Part shown: positions 7,304-15,516 of the stretch, piece after piece | How the letters are laid out: every line of letters begins with the position of its first letter | Numbering within the stretch: position 1 is the first letter of the stretch | IMG/VR virus record: IMGVR_UViG_3300025132_000227 | Span: 1-27,212 of that record | Direction: 5' to 3' (one strand) | DNA: 27,212 nt | From: a virus | The notes under the pieces: generated by a model | The model's input: only the letters and a program-made list of their open reading frames with translations | Database searches by the model: none | What the model was told of the DNA's origin: nothing | Program-made: the position numbers and the translations under genes

Positions 7304-10300
7304 ATGTCCACAAAGAGATTTAAGTTTGTTTCACCAGGTGTATTCCTAAATGAAATTGATAATTCAAGAGTTCCAGCAGTACTAGATGCCGTTGGACCTA
7401 CCATCATAGGTAGGACCAGAAAGGGTCCTGGCATGATTCCACTAACCGTTAATTCGATGGCTGAATATGTCGAGGTTTTCGGAGAACCAGTTCCAGGCGG
7501 CCGCTCTGATGAAGTTTACAGAGATGGCAATCTTGTTTCGCCACAGTATGCTGGTTTTGCTGCACAGGCATTTTTAAGAAACAGCGGACCAATTAACGTT
7601 GTTAGACTTCTAGGCACCAAAGACACCAACGCTACCGCAGCAGGCGTAGCAGGTTGGAAGTTACAAGGATCCAGAACGTTTAGTACACACAACGGACAAG
7701 CAAAGGGACTTCCATCGTCCACCGACAGTGCAGTTTATGGATTGTACCTGTTCTCTACAGGTGGTATAGACCCGAGACAGGGTTATAGGCAGGGTGGTGC
7801 TGGTACTTATAATACCGTCGCCGCTACTTCTAAAACAACCTTAACTGGTACACTTGCCGCAGTTTGGTATATGGAGAATTCTGCTATTATCCTCTCAGGT
7901 AACCTGGCTAGATTAGATGCTGATGCAACATCTGCAAGACTTCAGGGTTCGACACAAGGTGCAACGTTTACAATCACTGTGACTCACGAAGCGAACACAT
8001 TGGAAGCAGACGATAGAATTACAATCACAACTTCGAAGAATAGCACAATCATACTAAACTGCAACCTCAACACGCCAACGGCTGGCGCTGTGGACAGTTT
8101 AAGTGGGAACCAAACAATTAATTTTGACCGCCAGGGATTAGCTGATGCAGGATCGACTAACGAGCACATTGCAGCAAGCATAGCAGATGTTCTTAAAAAG
8201 CATGACGAAGTTCAGGATGCTACGTCTACCGCTGGTGGCGTTGTAACGGTGACTATGTCAAATGAGGGCACAACTACAGTCGCCGCATCAAACACCACAG
8301 GAAACGCAATGGCTGTGAGTGCGGTGTCCACCGCTGCTGCAGCAGACAGAGTGAACGCAGCAGTAACAGGATCTAACGTACTAGTTGAATCTACAAATGC
8401 TGGTACGTTTGAGTTCGTTGCTTACGTATATGATAAAGGTTCAGACCAGAATGCAGACGCTGATGTCGCAGCAAAGAACGAAAGAACAAGCGGCATCACC
8501 GCAGGTAGAAAGGTTGTGTTCAACTTTGATAGAAATTCAGACAAATACATTAGAAAGGTTTTCAATACCAACCCAATGTTGTTGAATAGTGAAACTACAC
8601 AGGATGATGCAGTGGAAAAGTATTGGTTGGGCGAAACCTTTGATAGGTTTGTAAAAGATCATCACGGTCGCGGTTCAGATAACAAACTGCACCAGGGTGT
8701 TTTGGGAACACCAGCAGCCGGCGGTCTCTGCGCTGCGCTGATCCCACTGCACGCACAGTCGGACAATCCTTATGATGATAGAACAGTCTCTCACCAGGAC
8801 TCAGTAACTAACTGGATAGTTTCACAAGATGTGACTGCCGATAGTAACGGATACCAGGTAAACAAAATGCAGAAACTATTTAAGTTTTGCGGTATCAACG
8901 ATGGTGGATGGAACACTAGACATACAAAAATCAGTATTACAGATTTGAAATTAGGAACAGAGGTTGATCCATATGGAACTTTCACTGTTTTAGTCAGAAG
9001 AATCGATGACAATGACGGTCGCCAAGTAGTTCTTGAAAGATTTTCACAGTGTAGTTTAAATCCTAATTCTAAGAACTATATCGCAAGAAAGGTAGGTGAT
9101 CAGTACAGAGAGTGGGATGAGGCCGACGGACGCTATAGAATCTATGGTGAGTTTCCTAATCAGTCTTCTCTCTTTAGAGTTGAGACACACCAAGATCTTC
9201 AGGGTGGTGTTCTTGATCCTTCATTGCTTCCATTTGGATTCTATGGAGCACCAAGAATTAAGACAGGCGTATTTCAGACAAACAGTGCCCAAAAAGACTC
9301 TGTCGGTCTAAGAGGGCACGCAATGTGTGAGGCAAGTGATGTGGCTATAGATATTGACGGCACTTACAGCGGCGGTTTCCGTCCTATTGGTGGACACACT
9401 GGTGTAAATTCGTTTGGTATTTTTGGACTTCCAGCAGGAGCGACAGGGTCACTACTTTATCCAACACTGCCGCTTAGGTTGACTTCCTCCGCAGAAGGAT
9501 TGTCTAACCCAAAGAAGTCTTGTTTCGGCGTATCCACCTACAGGAGTCCTACAGACACAAGATTTGATGAGTCCTTTTATGATACGACTAGAAGATTGGG
9601 TCGAGCATATGTAAGTACAGACAAGTCTACTGCCACAACCAATGCAGAGATTTCTCAATACTTTAGTTTAGATGACTTGATTGCTTTCTCCAAGACTGGT
9701 TCAGCGCCTGATATTAGCGGATTGGCTCAAGGCGGATTGTTAGCGAAAGACATTGGAGGTTTTGTATACGTATCTGGATCTAGAAGAACAGGTGTTTCAT
9801 ATACTGCAATTAACTCGTCGTACAAAGAACTTGTAAAGTCTGGATTTGCTAACTTTACTGTACCTGTGTATGGCGGTTTCGATGGGTTCGACGTGAAAGA
9901 GAAGGACCCAGTGTCCAATCAGGCAATGTCTGGTGACGAAACTACGAGTTATGAGATCGCTACATTAAAGAGAGCGCTTGACACAGTGGCAGATCCAGAA
10001 GTTATTGAAATGAATGCTTTGGTTGCACCTGGTATAACCAACACCAGAATTACAAACCAAATGATTCGAGTTTGCGAAGACAGAGCAGATGCTTTAGCAA
10101 TCATCGATATCGAAGACGGCGGATACATTCCAGACACAGAGGCCAAGACCTCTTTCAAGACTAGAATTCAAGACTCTAAACCTAGAGAGGCTATCGCAAA
10201 CCTTGAGCAGCGAGGATTAAACTCTAGTTACGCTTGTGCGTTCTATCCTTGGGTAAAGGTTGTAGATAGTTTCTCAGACCAGCAGCTTTGGGCACCGCCT

Positions 10301-10870
10301 TCAGTTGCTGCTTTGGGGACCTTCGCATCAACAGAAGCTTCTTCGGAACTTTGGTTTGCGCCAGCAGGATTTACTAGAGGCGGACTCAGCGAAGGCGCTG
10401 CAGGTATACCAGTTTTGGCGGTTTCACAGAGAGTATCCTCAAAGGAGAGGGATGAACTGTATGAGGCAAACATTAACCCAATCGCACAGTTCCCAGCAGA
10501 GGGCATTGTGGTATTCGGTCAAAAGACTTTGCAGGTTACGCCCTCTGCACTTGATAGAATTAATGTAAGAAGATTGATGATTTTTGTCAAGAAAGAAATT
10601 TCAAGAATTGCTGCAAGACTCTTGTTCGAACAGAATGTTCAAGCAACTTGGGATAGATTTAGAGGACAGGTGGAACCCTTCCTTGACAGTGTTAAGTCTA
10701 GATTTGGTTTAACGGATTTCAAGGTGATCCTTGACTCCACAACCACAACCCCAGACTTGATTGATAGAAACATTATGTATGCAAAGATTTTCTTGAAACC
10801 AGCAAGATCAATTGAATTTATCGCCATTGACTTTGTTATCACAAATTCAGGCGCATCATTTGAGGAGTAA
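7304..10870 (+). CDS. gp18: Contractile tail sheath protein (gp18 family), oversized
   Basis: The sheath surrounds the tail tube and contracts to drive it through the host envelope. The N-terminus SPGVFLNEIDNSRVP is the classic start of the sheath family. The C-terminal ~100 residues (MIFVKKEISRIAARLLFEQN..., ending EFIAIDFVITNSG) match the conserved polymerisation domain that links neighbouring subunits. At 1188 residues it is far longer than T4 gp18 (659). One extra domain is visible at about residues 206-365: a Thr/Ser/Ala/Asn-rich, beta-type segment (TFTITVTHEAN, a helix near 287-300, VVTVTMSNEG) that interrupts a strand pair between AIILSGN and TFEFVAYVY. More insertions probably lie between 420 and 900. 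The ribosome site aaaaggag lies about 9 bases before the start. The tube gene follows 43 bases downstream. The identification is secure. Confidence 0.95.
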   Translation: MSTKRFKFVSPGVFLNEIDNSRVPAVLDAVGPTIIGRTRKGPGMIPLTVNSMAEYVEVFGEPVPGGRSDEVYRDGNLVSPQYAGFAAQAFLRNSGPINVVRLLGTKDTNATAAGVAGWKLQGSRTFSTHNGQAKGLPSSTDSAVYGLYLFSTGGIDPRQGYRQGGAGTYNTVAATSKTTLTGTLAAVWYMENSAIILSGNLARLDADATSARLQGSTQGATFTITVTHEANTLEADDRITITTSKNSTIILNCNLNTPTAGAVDSLSGNQTINFDRQGLADAGSTNEHIAASIADVLKKHDEVQDATSTAGGVVTVTMSNEGTTTVAASNTTGNAMAVSAVSTAAAADRVNAAVTGSNVLVESTNAGTFEFVAYVYDKGSDQNADADVAAKNERTSGITAGRKVVFNFDRNSDKYIRKVFNTNPMLLNSETTQDDAVEKYWLGETFDRFVKDHHGRGSDNKLHQGVLGTPAAGGLCAALIPLHAQSDNPYDDRTVSHQDSVTNWIVSQDVTADSNGYQVNKMQKLFKFCGINDGGWNTRHTKISITDLKLGTEVDPYGTFTVLVRRIDDNDGRQVVLERFSQCSLNPNSKNYIARKVGDQYREWDEADGRYRIYGEFPNQSSLFRVETHQDLQGGVLDPSLLPFGFYGAPRIKTGVFQTNSAQKDSVGLRGHAMCEASDVAIDIDGTYSGGFRPIGGHTGVNSFGIFGLPAGATGSLLYPTLPLRLTSSAEGLSNPKKSCFGVSTYRSPTDTRFDESFYDTTRRLGRAYVSTDKSTATTNAEISQYFSLDDLIAFSKTGSAPDISGLAQGGLLAKDIGGFVYVSGSRRTGVSYTAINSSYKELVKSGFANFTVPVYGGFDGFDVKEKDPVSNQAMSGDETTSYEIATLKRALDTVADPEVIEMNALVAPGITNTRITNQMIRVCEDRADALAIIDIEDGGYIPDTEAKTSFKTRIQDSKPREAIANLEQRGLNSSYACAFYPWVKVVDSFSDQQLWAPPSVAALGTFASTEASSELWFAPAGFTRGGLSEGAAGIPVLAVSQRVSSKERDELYEANINPIAQFPAEGIVVFGQKTLQVTPSALDRINVRRLMIFVKKEISRIAARLLFEQNVQATWDRFRGQVEPFLDSVKSRFGLTDFKVILDSTTTTPDLIDRNIMYAKIFLKPARSIEFIAIDFVITNSGASFEE

Positions 10871-10880
10871 AAACAAATTA

Positions 10881-10899
10881 AACACTATTTAATAGTGTT
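10881..10899 (+). promoter_or_regulatory. Leader hairpin with CACTATTTA before tail-tube gene
   Basis: Perfect inverted repeat AACACTA-tttaa-TAGTGTT: 7 base pairs and a 5-base loop, ending just before the aggaggg ribosome site (10900-10906). It has no T-tract after it, so it is not a normal terminator. It may be an mRNA-processing or stabilising stem that raises tube over sheath output, or a palindromic operator/promoter element. Confidence 0.5.
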
Positions 10900-10913
10900 A
10901 GGAGGGTTGTATA

Positions 10914-11537
10914 ATGACAACGCAAAGATTTTGGTCTGATGCATCTATCGAGCCAAAGAGAAAATATAGATTTTTGTTATCGTTTAATGGTGTGCCACAA
11001 TGGATTGTAAAGACAACCACAAAGCCAAACTTTACAGTTTCAGAATCAGAGCATAATTTTATTAATTATAAGTTTTACTATCCAGGAAGATTGGAATGGG
11101 AAGAGATCAGCATGACTCTTGTAGACCCTGTAGATCCTGATGCATCACATACGATGTATCAGTTGATTGAGAACTCGGGTTACGTTGCTCCCCATAACTT
11201 TTTGAATGACCCGCAGGCTAGAGGCGAGGCAAGTAACGTAGTTACCTTCTCAAAGAAGCGTGCAGTTGATGCTGTTGGTGGTAGAGTTTATATTCATTCT
11301 ATTGATGAGAATGGTGCTCCAATTGAGACTTGGACTCTTTACAATCCTTGGATCAAGAATGTGAACTTTGGTGATTTGGATTACGAGTCTGATGAGTTGG
11401 TCAATGTTGAATTGACTCTTAGATACGATTGGGCAGATATTGAAACGAAGGTCGCACCTGCTGTTGATTTGACAAGAGCAGCGAGATTCGCAGCAACGAG
11501 AGTTACAAATAGAGATAATAGAGCACCTGGTGTTTAA
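10914..11537 (+). CDS. gp19: Tail tube protein (gp19 family)
   Basis: Forms the stacked hexameric rings of the inner tail tube. The N-terminal part KYRFLLSFNGVPQWIVKTTTKPNF and the following FYYPGRLEWEEISMTLVDPVDP are typical of gp19-type tube proteins. At 207 residues it is somewhat longer than T4 gp19 (163). A beta-rich core is followed by a C-terminal LRYDWADIE strand and a basic tail. It starts at ATG 10914 with a strong aggaggg ribosome site 7 bases upstream. It lies directly after the sheath gene, as in T4, and its stop codon is embedded in a terminator, so tube and sheath messages probably end here. Confident call. Confidence 0.93.
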   Translation: MTTQRFWSDASIEPKRKYRFLLSFNGVPQWIVKTTTKPNFTVSESEHNFINYKFYYPGRLEWEEISMTLVDPVDPDASHTMYQLIENSGYVAPHNFLNDPQARGEASNVVTFSKKRAVDAVGGRVYIHSIDENGAPIETWTLYNPWIKNVNFGDLDYESDELVNVELTLRYDWADIETKVAPAVDLTRAARFAATRVTNRDNRAPGV

Positions 11538-11558
11538 TACAAAAAAGTGCTCTTTTTT
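11520..11558 (+). terminator. Terminator overlapping the gp19 stop codon
   Basis: AGAGCAC (11520-11526) pairs with GTGCTCT (11547-11553) and six T residues follow from 11553. The 20-base loop contains the TAA stop, so ribosomes finishing gp19 would cover the left arm and could weaken termination. This would link tube translation to read-through into the baseplate genes. Confidence 0.65.
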
Positions 11559-11589
11559 AGTTTATAATAGTTTAAGTAAGTGAGGTTTT

Positions 11590-12444
11590 ATGAGTAGAAA
11601 TTCCAACAGGGTATCAAAACCCGTAGAACCACAGGCGGAATCGGCCCCTGTGGAGAACACCAACATTACAGATGTAACAAGGCGGACGGCAAATACTGAA
11701 TTTGTCGAATTGCCGTCTAGAGGTGTGTTTTATCCGAAGAATCATCCTTTGCACGGACAAGAAGTGATAGAAATAAGATTTATGACTGCAAGAGATGAAG
11801 ATATACTGACTTCCCCGACTCTTTTGAGCAAGGGTTTGGCAGTAGATAAGTTTGTCCAAAACATACTAGTTGATCAAAGCATTAGGGTTGATTCTTTGTT
11901 GATCGGCGACAAGTCAGCAATCTTGATTGCAGCAAGGATTACTGGATATGGTCCAGATTATGAGGTTTCAGTGACTTGTCAATCTTGTAATACTGAAAGC
12001 GACTTTGATTTTGATCTTTCAGATTATACGAAGTATTTCAACAAGTATGAAAAACCAGAAGAGTTTACTCTTGAGAGTGATGGAACTTTTTCAGTGACTT
12101 TACCAAACTCAGGTGAGACAGCGGTCGTTAAACTGCTAACTTCTCTTGATGAACAAAAACTTGCTAAGAAACAAAAAGCAAGGCAAAAGAATAAATTAGC
12201 AGATTCACCAACCACAGATATGCTAAAGATGTTCATTGTATCTGTGGATGGTACTTCTGACCCAGCGGGTTTGAATGAAAAGATTATGAATATGTCAGCC
12301 AGGGACTCAAGATATTTGAGAAAGGCTTATGGCGATCTTGTCCCAAATGTAAAGATCGTAGAAAATTTTGAGTGCATGTTTTGCGGTGCGGAAACCGAAA
12401 TGGAGGTCCCCCTGGAGGCCCGATTTTTTTGGCCTGACTACTGA
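11590..12444 (+). CDS. gp26: Baseplate hub protein, gp26-like, with two CxxC pairs
   Basis: Resembles the T4 gp26 / 'T4 bacteriophage base plate protein' family, part of the hub-assembly pathway. Visible features: a disordered N-terminus (1-35), FVELPSRGVFYP (38-49), IRFMTARDEDIL (62-72), and a middle domain in which C130-x2-C133 lies in a strand pair. Near the C-terminus, C262-x2-C265 is followed by METP-type strands and the ending ARFFWP, a pattern I associate with this family in marine phages. The two CxxC pairs could bind one zinc ion together. At 284 residues it is longer than T4 gp26 (208). The start at ATG 11590 has agtgagg upstream. The last codons run over a T7 tract and the next gene begins 4 bases after the stop, so the two are probably translationally coupled. 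Confidence 0.7.
   Translation: MSRNSNRVSKPVEPQAESAPVENTNITDVTRRTANTEFVELPSRGVFYPKNHPLHGQEVIEIRFMTARDEDILTSPTLLSKGLAVDKFVQNILVDQSIRVDSLLIGDKSAILIAARITGYGPDYEVSVTCQSCNTESDFDFDLSDYTKYFNKYEKPEEFTLESDGTFSVTLPNSGETAVVKLLTSLDEQKLAKKQKARQKNKLADSPTTDMLKMFIVSVDGTSDPAGLNEKIMNMSARDSRYLRKAYGDLVPNVKIVENFECMFCGAETEMEVPLEARFFWPDY
12424..12430 (+). other. Seven-T run at the gp26 / gp51-like junction
   Basis: The run lies five codons before the gp26-like stop. In the frame of the next gene the sequence is open from at least 12368. A +1 slip of a Phe-UUU codon on this run, or loss of one U by transcript slippage, would fuse the two proteins. Seen: the run and overlapping open frame. Inferred: any use of it. 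Confidence 0.3.
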
Positions 12445-12448
12445 TTAT

Positions 12449-12622
12449 ATGCTTCAAGTTCATGAGCAGATGTTCTATTTGATACAACACGGTAATTGGA
12501 ATTATTTTGATTTGTATGATTTACCGATTAAAATAAGATCGTGGTTTGTTGATAGACTGTCAAAGCACTTTGAAGATAAAAATAAACAAATAGAAAAATC
12601 GAATTCTAAATCTGGAAGGTGA
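12449..12622 (+). CDS. Small gp51-like baseplate assembly protein
   Basis: From ATG 12449 a 57-residue protein; the same frame is open back to ATG 12368, giving 84 residues. I prefer 12449 because the family-like part (VHEQMFYLIQHGNWNYFDLYDLPIKIRSWFV) begins there and the upstream part only shadows gp26. There is no clear ribosome site directly before 12449; ggagg at 12413 is 30 bases away. Re-initiation after the gp26 stop, 4 bases upstream, or frameshifting is therefore likely. The HEQ...(Y/F)D.Y.(L/M)P...R.(W/F) pattern recalls short proteins annotated as gp51, the baseplate hub assembly catalyst, next to gp26 in T4-like phages. The remainder is a charged helix. It is small, soluble and not expected in the mature virion. 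Confidence 0.5.
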   Translation: MLQVHEQMFYLIQHGNWNYFDLYDLPIKIRSWFVDRLSKHFEDKNKQIEKSNSKSGR

Positions 12623-12649
12623 TAATTACTATACGGAGAAACATTTATC

Positions 12650-12958
12650 TTGAAGAAGCAAGAAAAAATTATTATAGATTTCACACAGGTTAATGAAAGT
12701 TTCCTGATCATGATGGGCGCACAGTTGAGACTCGTTCTCAACGCGCTTTTCACAGGAGAGTTCTTTCCAGTATCTGTACGGGGCACGCGTGCTCAGGTTG
12801 ATTCTTTCACAAGTGCACTCGCAAGCGAAAAGAGGTATTTATCTTCATTTGCGCAGCATGGACTGAACAACCCAAAAACACTAAAAGATAAGTTTAAGTT
12901 AAATCGTGCAGTGAAATCTTTTGAGCGCGATACGGGGTTGGTTTGGCCGTTTAAATAG
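12650..12958 (+). CDS. Small conserved-looking protein of the tail operon
   Basis: A 102-residue protein using a TTG start at 12650, with ggag at 12635-12638 (11 bases upstream, rather far). The next ATG in frame is about 20 codons on and would cut off the first beta strand, so TTG is preferred. The second half has a basic, helical pattern: FPVSVRGT, a helix SFTSALASEKRYLSSFAQHG, then NNPKTLKDKFKLNRAVKSFE and a final TGLVWPF. I recognise this kind of short protein near gp26/tape-measure genes in marine myoviruses but know no function. The next gene starts 10 bases later with aggggac as ribosome site. A role in tail or baseplate assembly is inferred from position only. Confidence 0.55.
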   Translation: MKKQEKIIIDFTQVNESFLIMMGAQLRLVLNALFTGEFFPVSVRGTRAQVDSFTSALASEKRYLSSFAQHGLNNPKTLKDKFKLNRAVKSFERDTGLVWPFK

Positions 12959-12968
12959 GGGACTTTAG

Positions 12969-15506
12969 ATGGCTAATAAGACTATTGAAAAATTGGCAAA
13001 AATCATTGCCAAACCTAATCTTTCAGAGGAGGACATGGATGATCTTAAGAATGGACTATCCTATGTTTTTGAACAATATCGTAAATTTTCGAACCGTACC
13101 AAGTCTTACAAAGAGATAATTGAAAATCACAAAAACAAGAGAAGTAAACTTGAAACACTAAAAGAACTTTACGATGATGAAGTGGATTTTATGAATGCTC
13201 GTCAGAGCTTGGATAAAAGTCAACTTAAAAACCTACAAGATAGGTTGCTACAAAACCTAACAACCAATGAACTTTCCGAGGCAGAATTAAGGCACCTTAA
13301 AAAAACAGTTGAAATCCTTAAAAAGAGGATTGCAATACAGGACAGGTTTAACCAAGGTCTCGCAAAAGGTGTTGCTGTTAGCGAGCAGTTGCTGCAAACC
13401 ACTCTTGGAATATCAAACGAATGGGGAGATGTTGGTATAAAAGGTGCCATTAAGGGTTTTGGACAAGGGATAAAAAATAACCTAACTGCAACCAACGCAC
13501 TTGCAACGATAGTAAGTTTTACATTTGGACAACTTATGAAACTGGACGAAACAAGATCGGAGTTATTTACCACAACAGGACTGCAGATGACCGTGGGTGA
13601 AATCTCGGGTATCACAAAAGACTTCGCTGATGTGTTTGGACAACAGGCACCACAGGTAACTAACCAGGTCCTCTCATCGGTGCTAACAAATAATAGAAGT
13701 TCACAGATATTCTTTGACGCATTCGAATCGGACTCGCTGCAAACAATAGGATTTCTAACAAATGTAGGAGTATCTTCGGATGCATCAGCAACTTTGTTTG
13801 GTCAGATGCAGTCTTCTCTTGGAATGTCTAGAGCAAAAAGCACAGATTTTTTAAAACAAATTTACAAATTCAACGAAGACGTTCTAAAAGTTCCGCCTGA
13901 AATGTTATTTAGAGAAACAGCAGAGCAAATTCCCTTCTTGTCAAGGTATGGTAGGAATTTTGAAACAGTCTTTCTTCGACTTGCATTAAACAGTAAAGAT
14001 ACAAACCTTGCTTTAGGTGAATTAATAAGTCTGGGAGATAGTTTGGACTCCATAGAAATGAGTGGACAAGTTGGAGGTAAGCTGAATGCGCTTTTAGGCA
14101 AGAACGTTTTTAACGTTGGAAAACTTCTTTCACTAGAGTCGGATGAAAAAATCATTCACATTGGAGAAAAACTAAGAGAGTACGAGCAGCAACATGGCAA
14201 GATAGGTTCGTACACCATGAGAACAGTTGCCCAAACTTTACAGACAGAGGTCAGCACAGTAAGGAAAGCGATGCAAGGTAACGTAGTGGGTGCGATAGCG
14301 GATTTAGAGGGACTTCCAGACCCAGGCGAGGGGAATGGTGATATAGTTGCAGGTCTGAAGAAAGAGCTTGGTCAACAGCAGCGTTTACAAAACGCTGCCG
14401 CTAAAATTGGATTAGTATTTGCGGATAAGATAGCGAATAATAAATTTCTTGTTAATACTACAAACAAAATTATGAACAATCTTGATATTGTTTTGCCTCT
14501 TGCAATCGCTGGTGTCTTTGGGTTGAAGGCATTTCGAGCAGCGACTCTAGCGATAGGTTCTCCAGTTTACCCTGCAAACACAGTAGACATGGGCATGGGA
14601 ATGGATGGGCCTGGCAGCCGACGCAGCAGCAGAGGCGGCGGTGGCGGTACTCAAGGTAAACCAGGCAGCGGAGCAAGATTTTCTGAAAAACCAGCAAGAT
14701 TTGGCACGGGTCGCAACCAAATGTATGTAGGACCACCACCTGGCACAGCACCACCACCTGGCGCAGTTCCTGGACCCCCTGCTCCCACCGCCAAACCTGG
14801 GTTCTTTTCTAGGATGGCTACATCTGCAAAAAATGTAGTATCAAGGTCGGGACCTCTCAAGACCGCAGTGAGAATTATAAAAGGTGCAGGTGGCACTCTC
14901 CTGAAAGGACTTACTTCAATACCTGGCATTGGCGCAATAATTGAGTCCATTTTCACAGTCGGTGATATTAGAAGCATGATCGCCAGCGGTATAACAGGCA
15001 GTCAATTGTACAGAACTGTAGGGGCCCGAGTCTTTGAAGCAATCGGTGGAGTCATTGGTGGTGCTGGCGCAGCCGCGCTTGTGCAGGCACTCAACATTTT
15101 ACCTGGACTAGGTGTCCTCGCCGCACCTCTCGCCTACATTTTAGGAGATATGTTGGGGCGATTCTTGGCAAGAACACTCGCTGAAACTTTGTCCCCCTCT
15201 ACTGTGGGATCTTTTGGCAAGTTTATACTAGACATGTTTTATGACGAGAATGAGATAGCGGGATCACCAGTAGGGACGACTGCATCTGGACGAAAGAAGT
15301 TTGCAACAACAGGAATTACAAAACAATTCGTACAGTTGAACAACGATAGACTAAGAAAGAAAACGTTCCAACCAGTCGAGTCGGGCACGGATCCTATACT
15401 TGCAGGACTTTCAGACTTGTTAGATATGATTGATGAACTGGACGCTAAGTCAAATCAAGCAGTTTTGCAAGTAGGTCTTACGAGAGTGGGGATGACAACG
15501 TCATAG
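12969..15506 (+). CDS. Tape-measure-like tail protein 1 (845 aa)
   Basis: Probably sets tail length and is threaded inside the tube; in T4 the equivalent is gp29 (590 aa). The N-terminal 130 residues are highly charged and predicted coiled coil. LLQTTLGISNEW (141-152) is followed by a Gly-rich amphipathic stretch (155-200). The middle is mainly helical. Hydrophobic segments lie at about 504-523 and 650-725 (runs such as AIGGVIGGAGAAALV), separated by a Gly/Pro-rich, low-complexity linker (about 540-610) with GPPPGTAPPPGAVPGPP. Hydrophobic segments plus coiled coil are typical for tape measures, which may act in membrane passage of DNA. It is paralogous to the next gene, which begins 10 bases after its stop with ribosome site agggag. 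The role is inferred from architecture and position. Confidence 0.6.
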   Translation: MANKTIEKLAKIIAKPNLSEEDMDDLKNGLSYVFEQYRKFSNRTKSYKEIIENHKNKRSKLETLKELYDDEVDFMNARQSLDKSQLKNLQDRLLQNLTTNELSEAELRHLKKTVEILKKRIAIQDRFNQGLAKGVAVSEQLLQTTLGISNEWGDVGIKGAIKGFGQGIKNNLTATNALATIVSFTFGQLMKLDETRSELFTTTGLQMTVGEISGITKDFADVFGQQAPQVTNQVLSSVLTNNRSSQIFFDAFESDSLQTIGFLTNVGVSSDASATLFGQMQSSLGMSRAKSTDFLKQIYKFNEDVLKVPPEMLFRETAEQIPFLSRYGRNFETVFLRLALNSKDTNLALGELISLGDSLDSIEMSGQVGGKLNALLGKNVFNVGKLLSLESDEKIIHIGEKLREYEQQHGKIGSYTMRTVAQTLQTEVSTVRKAMQGNVVGAIADLEGLPDPGEGNGDIVAGLKKELGQQQRLQNAAAKIGLVFADKIANNKFLVNTTNKIMNNLDIVLPLAIAGVFGLKAFRAATLAIGSPVYPANTVDMGMGMDGPGSRRSSRGGGGGTQGKPGSGARFSEKPARFGTGRNQMYVGPPPGTAPPPGAVPGPPAPTAKPGFFSRMATSAKNVVSRSGPLKTAVRIIKGAGGTLLKGLTSIPGIGAIIESIFTVGDIRSMIASGITGSQLYRTVGARVFEAIGGVIGGAGAAALVQALNILPGLGVLAAPLAYILGDMLGRFLARTLAETLSPSTVGSFGKFILDMFYDENEIAGSPVGTTASGRKKFATTGITKQFVQLNNDRLRKKTFQPVESGTDPILAGLSDLLDMIDELDAKSNQAVLQVGLTRVGMTTS

Positions 15507-15516
15507 GGAGTAGTTA

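Noticed and set aside
12368-12448. ATG 12368 as start of the gp51-like gene
   Set aside because: The first 27 residues only shadow the gp26-like C-terminus and look unlike the family; re-initiation at 12449 is simpler.
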